Below, one piece after another: positions 1 through 9,090 of a stretch of DNA of 64,000 bases. Position 1 is the stretch's first letter. The number at the start of each line of letters is the position of its first letter. Both the position numbers and the translations under genes were made by a program. Where the stretch lies: positions 2,728,001-2,792,000 of the forward strand of contig NZ_CP053840.1 in assembly GCF_013201665.1 (NCBI RefSeq). Reading direction: 5' to 3'. The DNA is from Arcobacter venerupis (GTDB taxonomy: Bacteria; Campylobacterota; Campylobacteria; Campylobacterales; Arcobacteraceae). The notes below the pieces were generated by a model, which saw only the letters and a program-made list of their open reading frames with translations, was not told the origin of the DNA and made no database searches.

Positions 1-132
1 ATTCCATTTCCATACATAATTCATATTTGATGCAGCAATATATAAGAAATATCCTACAACTACATAAAACATTAGGGCAATTAGATGCCCTAAGTTTTTA
101 TTTTGTGCTAATGATTGATGCTTTTTTGACAT
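1..132 (-). CDS. Amino-acid ABC transporter permease, N-terminal part (runs off the left edge)
   Basis: Reading leftwards from an ATG at 132, an open frame of 44 codons continues to the window edge. It begins MSKKHQSLAQNK, has a hydrophobic stretch at about residues 17-34, then YVWKWN, which resembles the periplasmic start of HisM/GlnP-type permeases. Only 3 bases separate it from the stop of the binding-protein gene, so it is the third gene of the ATPase-binding protein-permease operon. The family inference rests on this short piece plus context; the permease core and EAA loop lie outside the window. Confidence 0.75.
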   Translation of the reverse strand, partial: MSKKHQSLAQNKNLGHLIALMFYVVVGYFLYIAASNMNYVWKWN

Positions 133-135
133 ATA

Positions 136-978
136 TTATTGAACTCTTTTTAGCCAAGTAGTATCAACTAACCATTTATTATATAACTCATTTGAGAAGT
201 CAACAACTTTGTCTTCTTGACATTGTCTTAAGAAATTATTTAACCAATTTAAGAAATCTGGATCACCTTTTCTAATAGCCCATGCTAATGGTTCATAAGT
301 TAATGCTTTATCTAAATGAACTAATTTATCTTTACCTTTATCAGCCATAAACAAAAGATTGTATGGTTGGTCATAAACAAAAGCATCGGCATTATTATTT
401 AAAACTTCACTAACAGCATCTGCTTCAGTTTCAAATGTAACAATTTTTGCATTTTTATAGAATTTTTTAATTGCAATTTCTGCTGATGTTCCAAGTTTTG
501 TCACAATTGTATATCCAGATTTATCCAACTCTTGTGCAGTTTTAATTTTACCTTCTAATGATTTATTCATAAGAACAGTTTGCCCTACAACTAAATATGG
601 ATTTGCAAAATTTACTTCTAAATTTCTTTGTTGAGTAACAGTCATACCAGATATGATAATATCGTATTTATCAGTTATTAAACCAGCGATAATTCCATCC
701 CACGCAGTTGGAACTAATGTTAATTTAACACCTAATTCTTTAGCCATTTTTTTAGCCATATCAACATCATAACCTATAACTTCACCTTTTTTATCTTTCA
801 TTTCAAAAGGCATATAACCTGGTTCTAAACCAACTCTTAATTCACCTTTTTGAACAATCTTATTCAAAGTTGAATTTTTCCATAAATCTAAATCAGCAGC
901 AAACATATTTAATGATGCAAATGCTAAAACCAACATAACTAGCTTTTTACCTGTGTGCAGGATTCCATTTTTTCTCAT
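136..978 (-). CDS. Polar amino-acid ABC transporter substrate-binding protein (SBP family 3)
   Basis: A 280-residue periplasmic solute receptor. Residues 1-27 form a signal peptide (basic start, hydrophobic core, cleavage near MFA-AD). The mature part has the SBP_bac_3 signature: GELRVGLEPGYMPFE near residue 45, then GYDVDMAKKMAKELG, WDGIIAGL and DIIISGMTVT. The ATG has a strong AAGGAGA site 7 bases upstream. It lies between its ATPase and permease genes. The family binds glutamine, glutamate, cystine or basic amino acids; the ligand cannot be read from sequence. Confidence 0.93.
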   Translation of the reverse strand: MRKNGILHTGKKLVMLVLAFASLNMFAADLDLWKNSTLNKIVQKGELRVGLEPGYMPFEMKDKKGEVIGYDVDMAKKMAKELGVKLTLVPTAWDGIIAGLITDKYDIIISGMTVTQQRNLEVNFANPYLVVGQTVLMNKSLEGKIKTAQELDKSGYTIVTKLGTSAEIAIKKFYKNAKIVTFETEADAVSEVLNNNADAFVYDQPYNLLFMADKGKDKLVHLDKALTYEPLAWAIRKGDPDFLNWLNNFLRQCQEDKVVDFSNELYNKWLVDTTWLKRVQ

Positions 979-993
979 AATTTTTATCTCCTT

Positions 994-1734
994 TTAATGT
1001 GTTAAAATTTCATTTAAGAACTTTTTAGCTCTTTCACTTTTTGGATTATTAAAGAATTCCATAGGACTATTTTCTTCAATAATCACACCATGATCCATAA
1101 ATACAATTCTATCCCCTACTTCTTTTGCAAATCCCATTTCATGAGTTACACAAACTATTGTAAAATTTTCTTGGGCTAAATCTTTCATAACAGAAAGTAC
1201 ATCTCCGATTGTTTCAGGATCAAGTGCAGATGTTGGTTCATCAAAAAGTATTATTTTTGGTTTCATGGCTAAAGATCTTGCAATTGCAACTCTTTGTTTT
1301 TGACCACCACTTAAATCAGCTGGATAAGCATTTGCTTTATCTGATAATTTTACTTTTTTAAGTAATTCCATAGCTACATCTTTAGCAATTTTTTTATCCA
1401 TATTTTTTACTAAAGTTGGAGCTATTGTAATATTTTCTAAAATTGTAAGATGTGGGAAAAGATTAAAGTGTTGAAATACCATTCCTACTTCACTTCGTAT
1501 TTCTTGAAGATTCTTTTTACTTCCATGAATATCAATTGAATCAACAATTATATCACCATCATCAATATCTTCCAATCCATTTATACACCTAATTAGCGTA
1601 GATTTACCTGAACCACTAGGCCCACAAACTACTACTATTTCACCTTTTTTTACAGTAAAATTAATATTTTTTAATACATGAAAATCATCATAAAATTTAT
1701 TAATATTTACCATCGAAATTATGTTGTCTGACAT
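994..1734 (-). CDS. Polar amino-acid ABC transporter ATP-binding protein (GlnQ/HisP type)
   Basis: The cytoplasmic ATPase of the importer. Walker [10 protein letters not shown] is at about residues 38-46, Q-loop [10 protein letters not shown] near 86, signature LSGGQKQR at 141-148, Walker B IILFDEP at 162-168 and the H-loop in VTHEMGF. The length of 246 is normal. A TTG one codon earlier (1737) is also in frame, but the AAAGAG site lies 5 bases from the ATG at 1734 and too close to the TTG, so I use the ATG. It is the first gene of the operon and precedes the binding-protein gene by 15 bases. Confidence 0.94.
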   Translation of the reverse strand: MSDNIISMVNINKFYDDFHVLKNINFTVKKGEIVVVCGPSGSGKSTLIRCINGLEDIDDGDIIVDSIDIHGSKKNLQEIRSEVGMVFQHFNLFPHLTILENITIAPTLVKNMDKKIAKDVAMELLKKVKLSDKANAYPADLSGGQKQRVAIARSLAMKPKIILFDEPTSALDPETIGDVLSVMKDLAQENFTIVCVTHEMGFAKEVGDRIVFMDHGVIIEENSPMEFFNNPKSERAKKFLNEILTH

Positions 1735-1852
1735 CAATACTCTTTTTTTATTTATTAAAAATTAATCATATCCAAAGTTTTATTTAATTTTTATACCATA
1801 ATCATATAATTTATATACAATTTATACATAATATACAATTTTGTAAATATGA

Positions 1853-1880
1853 TATAATCTCGGCTTTTATTTTTAAAGGA
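1853..1880 (+). promoter_or_regulatory. Promoter -10 and ribosome binding site of the EamA gene
   Basis: TATAAT at 1853-1858 lies in a very AT-rich divergent spacer, and an AAAGGA site at 1875-1880 sits 5 bases before the TTG start at 1886. The layout matches Campylobacterota sigma-70 promoters, which keep a good -10 and little -35 conservation. Confidence 0.5.
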
Positions 1881-1885
1881 ATATT

Positions 1886-2776
1886 TTGAAGTCAAAATTA
1901 TATGAATTAAGAGCAGATTTATTACTTTTATCTGTTGCAATTGCTTGGGGTGTAACATTCCTAATGGTTCAAGATGCCATTAATACAACACCTGTTTATG
2001 CTTTTTTATTTTTTAGATTTGCTATTGCATCTATTTTAATGTTTTTTATTGCATTTAAATTTTTAAATCAAATTAATAAAAAAACCATTTTTTATGGAAT
2101 TATTCTTGGAATATTTTTATTTAGTGCTTTTGCTACTCAAACCTTTGGATTGAGTTATACAAAAAGCTCTATTGTTGCTTTTATTACAGGACTTAATGTA
2201 ATTTGTGTTCCTTTTTTAGCATATTTTATTTTTAAAGATCATATAAAGAGAAATGTATTAATTGCCACATTTATAGCTGTGATTGGTCTATATCTTCTAA
2301 CTATGTCAGGAGCATTAACAATAGGAAAAGGTGAGCTTTTAACTTTAATTTGTGCATTTTTATTTGCCTTACAAATAATCTATACAGGAAAGTTTTCAAA
2401 AGAGGTAAATGTATTTTTATTAGTTTTATTTCAGTTAATTACAGTTACTGTATTATCTTTAGGCTTTTCACTTCTACTTGATAATGTTACATTTAATTTA
2501 ACATATGATTATGCATTTTTTAAAGCTGTTTTAATCACAGCTATATTTGCAACTGTTTATGCTTTTTTAATTCAAACTTATATGCAACAATTCACAAGTG
2601 CCACAAAAACTGCCATTATCTTTGCTATGGAGCCTGTTAGTGCTTCTATTTTTGCTTTTTTAGCAGTTGGTGAGTTATTAACAAATATTCAAATAAGTGG
2701 GGCTATTTTAATTGTACTTGCAACTATCATTGCAGAAGTAAAATTCAAAAGCCTTTCACACATATTTAATAGGTAA
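1886..2776 (+). CDS. EamA/DMT-superfamily transporter
   Basis: A 296-residue inner-membrane protein made of two EamA repeats (about residues 8-140 and 148-288), each with five predicted hydrophobic helices. Typical segments are LLLSVAIAWGVTFLMVQD at the start and AIIFAMEPVSASIFAFLAVGE in the second repeat. The family exports metabolites or amino acids; the substrate is unknown. The start is TTG, supported by AAAGGA 5 bases upstream. Its 3' end overlaps the convergent AraC-type gene by 21 bases, so the two transcripts are antisense at their ends. Confidence 0.92.
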   Translation: MKSKLYELRADLLLLSVAIAWGVTFLMVQDAINTTPVYAFLFFRFAIASILMFFIAFKFLNQINKKTIFYGIILGIFLFSAFATQTFGLSYTKSSIVAFITGLNVICVPFLAYFIFKDHIKRNVLIATFIAVIGLYLLTMSGALTIGKGELLTLICAFLFALQIIYTGKFSKEVNVFLLVLFQLITVTVLSLGFSLLLDNVTFNLTYDYAFFKAVLITAIFATVYAFLIQTYMQQFTSATKTAIIFAMEPVSASIFAFLAVGELLTNIQISGAILIVLATIIAEVKFKSLSHIFNR

Positions 2777-3628
2777 ATAATAGTCCAAAACAAACTCTTC
2801 GTCACTACTTAGAAAATGATTTTTTTGATAAATAGTATATGAAGGGTTTGGTGTTGTTTCATAACCACTATCAATTAACCAATAATGATAAACCCACTGA
2901 ATAAGTTTTATTACATCCCCATATCTTCCACTAAGGGAGAATTTTGCATAAACTCCCTTTGGAATAATTAAACTAGGAAGAGAAACATCTTTTAAATCTT
3001 CATTTTCAAGGGTTACAATTGCAATATATTGACACTCTTCAAGTGGAGTTATAATTGGATTATCATGGTGTAAAGCCATTTGTTTATACTCTTTAATATC
3101 ATTTGTATAAATCCATGTTTGTAATTTTCGCCAAGTTTTTTTGATACTTACATCATAACCTTGATGTCTTATATAATAACCTTTAATCTCTGGCATTTTT
3201 ACAATAACTGGTTCTATATCAAAAATAGTGATACTCTTATTTTGGTTTGTAATTTTTTCAACTATTTTACTTGAGTAATCTTTGTATCCACCATTTTTCC
3301 AAATTTTTGGTGTCATTTCAAATCTTTGTTTAAATGCTCTTAAAAATGAAGTTTGAGAACTATATCCACACATACTTGATATATCTGTAATTGTAGAATA
3401 TTTATTTGTAATCAATAGATTTGAAGCTTTTTGAAGTCTTATAGATTTTATACTTTCATAGATATTCTTTCCAAACTCTTCTTTGAAAATTCTATGAAGA
3501 TGAAACTTACTTACTTTTAATTCTATACTTAATTCATCTATATTTATATCTGTGTCTATATATTTATAAATATAGTTCATCACGTCATTTGCAATTTTTG
3601 CTCTTTTTTCATGGGTACTTTTTTTCAT
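2756..3628 (-). CDS. AraC-family transcriptional regulator with GyrI-like effector domain
   Basis: A 290-residue regulator. Two helix-turn-helix motifs (about residues 10-115, including IDELSIELKVSKFHLHRIF and ITDISSMCGYSSQTSFLRAF) form an N-terminal AraC DNA-binding domain. Residues of about 135-290 resemble the GyrI-like small-molecule-binding fold (IKGYYIRHQGYDVS, CQYIAIVTLE, YYLPIK). The frame extends 25 codons further upstream with hydrophobic, Tyr/Leu-rich residues that do not fit the family, so I place the start at the ATG at 3628. It diverges from the aminotransferase gene across about 108 bases, which probably hold both promoters. Confidence 0.88.
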   Translation of the reverse strand: MKKSTHEKRAKIANDVMNYIYKYIDTDINIDELSIELKVSKFHLHRIFKEEFGKNIYESIKSIRLQKASNLLITNKYSTITDISSMCGYSSQTSFLRAFKQRFEMTPKIWKNGGYKDYSSKIVEKITNQNKSITIFDIEPVIVKMPEIKGYYIRHQGYDVSIKKTWRKLQTWIYTNDIKEYKQMALHHDNPIITPLEECQYIAIVTLENEDLKDVSLPSLIIPKGVYAKFSLSGRYGDVIKLIQWVYHYWLIDSGYETTPNPSYTIYQKNHFLSSDEEFVLDYYLPIKYV

Positions 3629-3736
3629 AAATGAATTATATCTACAAATTAGCAAAAATAGATAATAATAAAAGCAATATATGTAAAGAATAAAAACTCT
3701 CATTTGAGTATGCTTATAATAAAAAATAGGAGACTT

Positions 3737-4840
3737 ATGAAAAGATCATTTATTAGAGAAATCCTTGAATCAATTGATGAACATACAATATCATTTGCAG
3801 GTGGACTTCCAAGTGAAAAACTATTTCCAAGGGATGATTTAAAAACTGCAACAATGAAAATATTTGATAATCCAAAAGTATTTCAATACGGAGTTAGTAA
3901 TGGAATTTCTGAATTAAGAGAAAAAATTGCAGCAAGATATACAAAAGAGGGATTTCCTACAACTAAAAATAATATTTTAATTACAACAGGAAGCCAACAA
4001 GGTATGTACATCCTTGCTAAATATTTTGAAAGTAAAGATATAACTATTGAAGAACCATCATATTTAGGTGCTATGAACATTTTTAGATTAAATCATCTTA
4101 CAATGAAAGGTGTAGAACTTGAAAAAGATGGAGTTAATATTGAAAAATTCAAAGAGAGTTTTAAACAAACAAAATTAGCATATTTAATTCCAGATTTTCA
4201 AAATCCATCAGCAACTACATACTGTGATGAAAAAAGAGAAGAAATTGCAAAAATTGTTGAAGATGAAAATGGATTATTAATCGAAGATAGTCCTTATAGT
4301 GAACTCTATTTTGATAAAAAAAATATTTCTATTAGTTGTAAAATTCCAAATAGATCATTTCATTTAGGAAGTTTTTCTAAAACTTTAGTTCCAAGTCTTA
4401 GAATTGGATGGATTAGAGCAGATGAAAAATTACTTCAATCTTTAATGATTATAAAAGAAAGTATTGACTTACACTCTTGTGGAATTTCTCAATATATTTT
4501 AAATGAGTATTTAGAAGATGAAGCAAATTATGAAAAACACCTTCAAGATATTAGAGATGATTATGAGAAAAAAGCAAACTTCTTTTGTGAACAATTAGAC
4601 AAGTATTTACCAGAATTTAAATATGAAAAACCAAAAGGTGGAATGTTTTTATATGGTAGTTTTGAAGGAATTGACTCTTTTGCATTGGTACAAAAATGTA
4701 TTGAGAAAAAAGTTGTTTATGTTCCAGGTAATCAATTTTATATAGATAAAATTCCAAATGGAGAAATTAGATTTAACTACACTCACTCAAGTTTTGAACA
4801 AATTGAGCAAGGTATTAAACTAATCAAAAGCTGCTTATAA
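3737..4840 (+). CDS. PLP-dependent aminotransferase, class I/II (2-aminoadipate/MocR-like type)
   Basis: A 367-residue fold-type-I aminotransferase without a GntR domain. It shows SFAGGLPSEKLFP near the start, ITTGSQQGMYIL (cofactor phosphate loop), PDFQNPSATTY, and the Schiff-base lysine K215 in GSFSKTLVPSLRIGW, followed by the substrate arginine region EIRFNYTHSS near the end. The ATG at 3737 has an AGGAGA site 5 bases upstream; in-frame starts at 3704 and 3710 lack one. The closest characterised relatives transaminate 2-aminoadipate, branched-chain or aromatic amino acids, so the substrate is open. It is divergent from the AraC-type regulator, a likely controller. Confidence 0.9.
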   Translation: MKRSFIREILESIDEHTISFAGGLPSEKLFPRDDLKTATMKIFDNPKVFQYGVSNGISELREKIAARYTKEGFPTTKNNILITTGSQQGMYILAKYFESKDITIEEPSYLGAMNIFRLNHLTMKGVELEKDGVNIEKFKESFKQTKLAYLIPDFQNPSATTYCDEKREEIAKIVEDENGLLIEDSPYSELYFDKKNISISCKIPNRSFHLGSFSKTLVPSLRIGWIRADEKLLQSLMIIKESIDLHSCGISQYILNEYLEDEANYEKHLQDIRDDYEKKANFFCEQLDKYLPEFKYEKPKGGMFLYGSFEGIDSFALVQKCIEKKVVYVPGNQFYIDKIPNGEIRFNYTHSSFEQIEQGIKLIKSCL

Positions 4841-4844
4841 AACT

Positions 4845-4870
4845 ATAGACTAGAGATTTCTCTAGTCTAT
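4845..4870. terminator. Convergent hairpin between the aminotransferase and chemoreceptor genes
   Basis: ATAGACTAGAGA and its exact reverse complement flank a 2-base centre, giving a 12-bp stem. The chemoreceptor stop codon (4867-4869) lies inside it. There is no long T-run on either side, so it may be a weak bidirectional terminator or an RNA end-protecting stem. Confidence 0.6.
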
Positions 4871-6987
4871 GACTTAAACTCTTTATTATTTACATCTTCT
4901 AATATTTTCTTAGCAATTGTTGAAGTTTCTTGTGCAATTGTTGAAGTTTCACTAGCTACAACAGCATTTTGTTGTGTTTGTTTATCTAGTTCATTTATTA
5001 CATCATTTATTTGTTCAATACTTGTTCTTTGCTCTTTTGATGATTGTGAAATATCTTCAATAATTTTTGTTGTTTTTGAGATATTGTCATTTAATTGTTT
5101 ATAACCACTTATCATATCATCAGCAATTTTTTTACCATTATTAGCTTTATTAGTTGCATTTTCTACAAGTGTTTTAATCTCTTTAGCAGCTTCTGCTGAA
5201 CGAGATGCAAGGTTTCTCACTTCTGCTGCAACTACGGCAAATCCTTTTCCAGCTTCTCCAGCAGTTGCTGCTTCTACGGCTGCATTTAAAGAAAGGATAT
5301 TTGTTTGGAATGCAATTTGATCAATAATAGTAATTGCATCTGCAATTGCATTTGTTTGCTCATTTATTTCATTCATTGAAATAACTGTTGAGTTTGCAAG
5401 TTGCTCACCTTGTAAAATCGAACTTGTTAATTGAGTTGAATATGAAGACATTGTTGCAATTTTTTCACTGTTATTTGCAACTGTTGATGTGATTTCTTCA
5501 ATTGCTGCTGCTGTTTCTTCTAAAGCTGCTGCTGTATTATTTGAAGATTTATTTAAAATACTTACATTACTTGATAACTTTTTAGAATTTGCTTCTAAAG
5601 TAATACCAGTCGATTTATTTACATTTAGCATTTCATTAATAGTCAAACACAAATTATTTAAACCCCTTGCAATATCACCTTTTGGATTTTGAATTGTTTG
5701 TGTAAAGTTTGATTTTGAATATAAATCTAAAGTAGTAATTATTTCATTAATATTATCATGAACATTTTTACTAATTTGACTAATCATCTCATTTAATATC
5801 TCTTTTAATTCACCTAAAGATTTATTGTTTGTTTCTTGAGTTACAAATTTATCTAATTTTCCCTCTTTAACCCTATTTACTACAGATTTTACATTTTCAA
5901 TTAATTTTTTATCATTTTCAAAATTTGTAGAAACTAATTCAATCTCTTTATCAAGAATAGCTGCCATTTTCCCAAATTCATCTTGAGAATTTATATTAAG
6001 TTTTTTAACATTTTGAGTTTCACCTTTTAAATAATTAAAGAAATCATTAAATCCATTTTCTAAAATTTTTAGAGGTTGCAACATTTTTGTTAATGAAAAA
6101 TATAATATAGAAATAAATACAATTAAAAGTGCTAAATATGTAATGATGTCAATAATAACATTATCATGAAGCTTTTTAAATACAGCATCATTATCTAACT
6201 CAATTACTAAATACCAATTAGTTAAAGGAACTTTACTAAAACTAACGATTTTTTTAACACCATCAACATCTAAAATCTTAAAGGCAGAATCTGTATTTTT
6301 TTCTATTGATTTAAAAGCAACACTTTGTTTATTTAATAACTCTTTGTTTTTATGAATTAAAATTTTGTTATCTTTATCTAATAAATAAGCAAAACCAGAT
6401 TCATGAATTTTAAGATTTAAAATAGTATTAACAACTGTATCTAAGAAAATATCTGAACCAATAACTCCAACAATTTTTCCATCTATAACAAGTGGTGTTA
6501 CAACTGAAATAATTAATTTACCAGTTACCACATCCATATAAGGTTCAGAAACAGCTGATTTATTTAGCTCAATTGCTTTCATGTACCAAGGTCTTTTTCT
6601 TGCATCATAATTTTTGCTTTTTAAATCATAGATTTCACCAGTAGATAATATTAATGCTCCATCTTTTTCATAACCTAAATATAAATCTGCAAATGAACCT
6701 GAATCTCTACCTAATACTAATTTAGATATAAATTCACTATTTTGATTATAAATATCAATTTTTGCTAACTCTTTAGCAACAGATTCAACTATGACAATCT
6801 TTGATTTTAAATAATTATCAATAAAATCAGATGTTTTAGTTACTAACTCTAGATTTCTTTCCTCAACCAATTTATACTCTGATGTATATGCATGGCTTGT
6901 ATTTAAAAATCCCAATATTGAAAAAGATAGAATAAAGCCAATTAAAACTATTAATAAAACTTTGTTTCTAATATTATATTTTTCCAT
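4867..6987 (-). CDS. Methyl-accepting chemotaxis protein with dCache sensor
   Basis: A 706-residue transmembrane chemoreceptor. TM1 is at about residues 8-30. A double-Cache periplasmic domain follows (about 35-270, with [12 protein letters not shown] and [13 protein letters not shown]), then TM2 near 278-298 and a long linker. The cytoplasmic signalling hairpin carries the diagnostic core [20 protein letters not shown], then [15 protein letters not shown]. Start ATG with AAGGG 5 bases upstream. dCache domains commonly bind amino acids or organic acids; the ligand here is unknown. No chemotaxis kinase genes are nearby, as is usual for orphan receptor genes. Confidence 0.95.
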   Translation of the reverse strand: MEKYNIRNKVLLIVLIGFILSFSILGFLNTSHAYTSEYKLVEERNLELVTKTSDFIDNYLKSKIVIVESVAKELAKIDIYNQNSEFISKLVLGRDSGSFADLYLGYEKDGALILSTGEIYDLKSKNYDARKRPWYMKAIELNKSAVSEPYMDVVTGKLIISVVTPLVIDGKIVGVIGSDIFLDTVVNTILNLKIHESGFAYLLDKDNKILIHKNKELLNKQSVAFKSIEKNTDSAFKILDVDGVKKIVSFSKVPLTNWYLVIELDNDAVFKKLHDNVIIDIITYLALLIVFISILYFSLTKMLQPLKILENGFNDFFNYLKGETQNVKKLNINSQDEFGKMAAILDKEIELVSTNFENDKKLIENVKSVVNRVKEGKLDKFVTQETNNKSLGELKEILNEMISQISKNVHDNINEIITTLDLYSKSNFTQTIQNPKGDIARGLNNLCLTINEMLNVNKSTGITLEANSKKLSSNVSILNKSSNNTAAALEETAAAIEEITSTVANNSEKIATMSSYSTQLTSSILQGEQLANSTVISMNEINEQTNAIADAITIIDQIAFQTNILSLNAAVEAATAGEAGKGFAVVAAEVRNLASRSAEAAKEIKTLVENATNKANNGKKIADDMISGYKQLNDNISKTTKIIEDISQSSKEQRTSIEQINDVINELDKQTQQNAVVASETSTIAQETSTIAKKILEDVNNKEFKS

Positions 6988-7015
6988 GAAAACCCTTATT
7001 TTATATGTTCAAGTG

Positions 7016-7046
7016 ATTATATCTTTGAATAATACCAATATGGTAT
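7016..7046 (-). promoter_or_regulatory. Chemoreceptor promoter -10 with adjacent perfect inverted repeat
   Basis: On the minus strand TATAAT (7021-7016) precedes the chemoreceptor start by about 30 bases. Just upstream, at 7032-7046, ATACCA and TGGTAT flank ATA as a perfect 6-bp inverted repeat, in the position of the -35 or an operator. No regulator can be named from this. Confidence 0.4.
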
Positions 7047-7170
7047 CATTTCTTACATATGATTTATTGATTTTACATCAATTAATAAATAGATATAATT
7101 AAAATATGAATATTTTATATCCTTATTTATTTTTTGTATATCATCTATTTTAATTTAAATCAATAATCTA

Positions 7171-7268
7171 TATATTCACGGGTGAACAGGTATATTGGGA
7201 TACTATGGGATAATAAAGAAATCAAATAAAATGATTTACTTGTATATACCTGCTCACCAGTAAATATA
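7171..7268 (-). repeat. 25-bp long-range inverted repeat, candidate structured RNA in the 3' region of the glutamate-synthase-like gene
   Basis: Arms 7171-7195 and 7244-7268 pair at 22 of 25 positions as DNA, around a 48-base loop. As minus-strand RNA two of the three mismatches become G-U pairs (77/62 and 86/53), giving 24 of 25. As plus-strand RNA all three stay unpaired. A smaller hairpin (AAATCA/TGATTT, 7219-7237) sits in the loop. The element lies 15-112 bases downstream of the 7283-8983 gene and about 180 bases upstream of the chemoreceptor. It could be a processed 3' UTR RNA, an extended terminator or a small palindromic repeat. Confidence 0.5.
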
Positions 7269-7282
7269 AAATTTACTGTTTA

Positions 7283-8983
7283 TTACTTTTGTTTTTCAAA
7301 TATTCTTCTTTCAAATAATGAGTCCATATCATCATGTATTTTTGAATCAATATCAAGAAAAATTAATTTCTCTTTTGTTAAACCTTTTACATTTTTTAAT
7401 CCCATAACAGCTAATAAGCTTTTCATACTTTTTAAAACATTGTTATGATAATTTTTAATATATTCTGAGTGTTTAGCTACAAAATAATTTTTTCTTTTTT
7501 TAATATCTTGAGTTGCTAATCCAACTGGACATTGATGTTTTGTGGCACCTGAACAATATCTCGCTCGAATACATCCAGCACTCATCATAAATCCACGTGC
7601 AATTTGAACAAAATCAGCACCTAAACATAAAATGATAATTACATCATCAGGAGTTAATATTTTCCCACTTGCAGATATTTTTACATGTTCTCTAACACCA
7701 TAATCTTTTAATACTTTATCAACTAAATATAAAGCATCTCTAATATCCATACCAATTCTCTCCATCATATCAAGTGGAGCTGTTGCACTTCCACCACTTC
7801 CTCCATCAATAGAGATATAATCTGGATATGGTAAATTTAATTCAACTCTTCTTTTTATCTCTTTTGCTATTGGCACAATATTATCGTAATCAGAAATTAC
7901 AATTTTAATACCAACTGGTTTTTGTGACGCTTCTTGTAAAGTACCAATAAAATCAAATAACTCTTCAATACTATTTGCATAAGGAAATCTATTTGGTGAA
8001 AAAGCATCTTTGTATGGTTCAATATTTCTATAATATCCAATAGAAGGAGTTACTTTTTGAGCAATTAATTTTCCACCTGTTTGTTTTGCACCTTGAGCCA
8101 ATTTTATCTCAGTCATTTTGCAAAAACTCATCTGCTTTTTATATCGTTCAATATCTAGTTTTCCATCTTTTGTTCTCACCCCATAAAGCCCTGAACTAAT
8201 TTGTAAAATAATTTCTGGCATATCAGAGGGGACTTCCTCAGGGAAATTTTCTAAAGGTGCATCCCAATTTGGTCTATAAAAAGACTCATTTTGTTTATTA
8301 AATACATAAGTATCTTTTAAAGGATTTTTCTTAAAAACCAATTTTCTATAAATATCAATAGCAACTGGAACATTAAATAAAAACTTTGAAAGCTTAAAAA
8401 TCTTTTGTTGTAAATCATTACCAATAACTTCAGTCATATATTTTTCATTGTAATTATTATGAGTAACAAAGAAATTTGATGTTAATCCACCCTCACCACT
8501 ATTTATAGGGAATTTACCCATTTGTGAACCTTGAACAAAAGCTCTTGTTCCCTCAGGAGAAATAGATCCATCACTCATAGGAGCTCTTGCAATTATTGAA
8601 GATGTTTTAAATGGTTTTCCTCTTTTTTCACCAAATACAACTGAAAAATCATTATCAACCTCATCATCATTTAATACAATAGTTGTATGTCTTAACATAA
8701 ATTTTGGTTTTGGTAAAGGTTGAGATGGAGAGAAAGATGAGTAATTAATCTTATCTCTAGCAGCACTATAAACCCACTCTAATTTATCCATTGATTCATA
8801 AAATTTTTCATCACCAAAATATTGTCTAAATGGCTCTCTAAACTCTTGAAATACAAATCTCAATCTTCCAATTATTGGATAATTTACTAATATTTGATGT
8901 TTTCTTTGTACATATTTATCATGTATATACCACGCAAGTATTACAATAATAAAAATTAAGAATACTAAAATCCCTACTGTCAT
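7283..8983 (-). CDS. FMN-binding glutamate synthase family protein, membrane-anchored
   Basis: A 566-residue protein with one N-terminal transmembrane helix (residues 3-20), followed by a glutamate-synthase central/FMN-type TIM barrel. Landmarks are GEGGLTSNFFVTHNN, KLAQGAKQTGGKLI, DYISIDGGSGGSATAP, HVKISASGKILTPDD and ADFVQIARGFMMSAGC. Cys471, Cys477 and Cys485 lie where glutamate synthase binds its iron-sulfur cluster, although the second gap is longer than usual. The glutaminase domain of GltB is absent and no small subunit is adjacent, so an ordinary GOGAT reaction is unlikely. It may be a ferredoxin-linked oxidoreductase. The ATG follows AGGAT. It is monocistronic. Confidence 0.85.
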   Translation of the reverse strand: MTVGILVFLIFIIVILAWYIHDKYVQRKHQILVNYPIIGRLRFVFQEFREPFRQYFGDEKFYESMDKLEWVYSAARDKINYSSFSPSQPLPKPKFMLRHTTIVLNDDEVDNDFSVVFGEKRGKPFKTSSIIARAPMSDGSISPEGTRAFVQGSQMGKFPINSGEGGLTSNFFVTHNNYNEKYMTEVIGNDLQQKIFKLSKFLFNVPVAIDIYRKLVFKKNPLKDTYVFNKQNESFYRPNWDAPLENFPEEVPSDMPEIILQISSGLYGVRTKDGKLDIERYKKQMSFCKMTEIKLAQGAKQTGGKLIAQKVTPSIGYYRNIEPYKDAFSPNRFPYANSIEELFDFIGTLQEASQKPVGIKIVISDYDNIVPIAKEIKRRVELNLPYPDYISIDGGSGGSATAPLDMMERIGMDIRDALYLVDKVLKDYGVREHVKISASGKILTPDDVIIILCLGADFVQIARGFMMSAGCIRARYCSGATKHQCPVGLATQDIKKRKNYFVAKHSEYIKNYHNNVLKSMKSLLAVMGLKNVKGLTKEKLIFLDIDSKIHDDMDSLFERRIFEKQK

Positions 8984-9051
8984 TTTTAATCCTAATTTAT
9001 TTAATTTAGAATCATATCACTAAAAAGTGCGTGAAAAGTAGTCTTAAAATT

Positions 9052-9090
9052 AGGAATAAAATAAGAAGATTAACTTCTTATTTTATTCCT
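9052..9090 (-). terminator. Terminator hairpin of putA overlapping its stop codon
   Basis: A perfect 17-bp stem (9052-9068 with 9074-9090) closes on a 5-base loop. On the minus strand the first arm contains the last putA codons and the TAA (9080-9078). The descending arm is AT-rich but ends in CCT rather than a pure T-run. Confidence 0.7.

Noticed and set aside
3629-3703. N-terminal extension of the AraC-type regulator
   Set aside because: Twenty-five hydrophobic and Tyr-rich residues preceding a soluble DNA-binding domain are not expected; the region more likely holds the divergent promoters.
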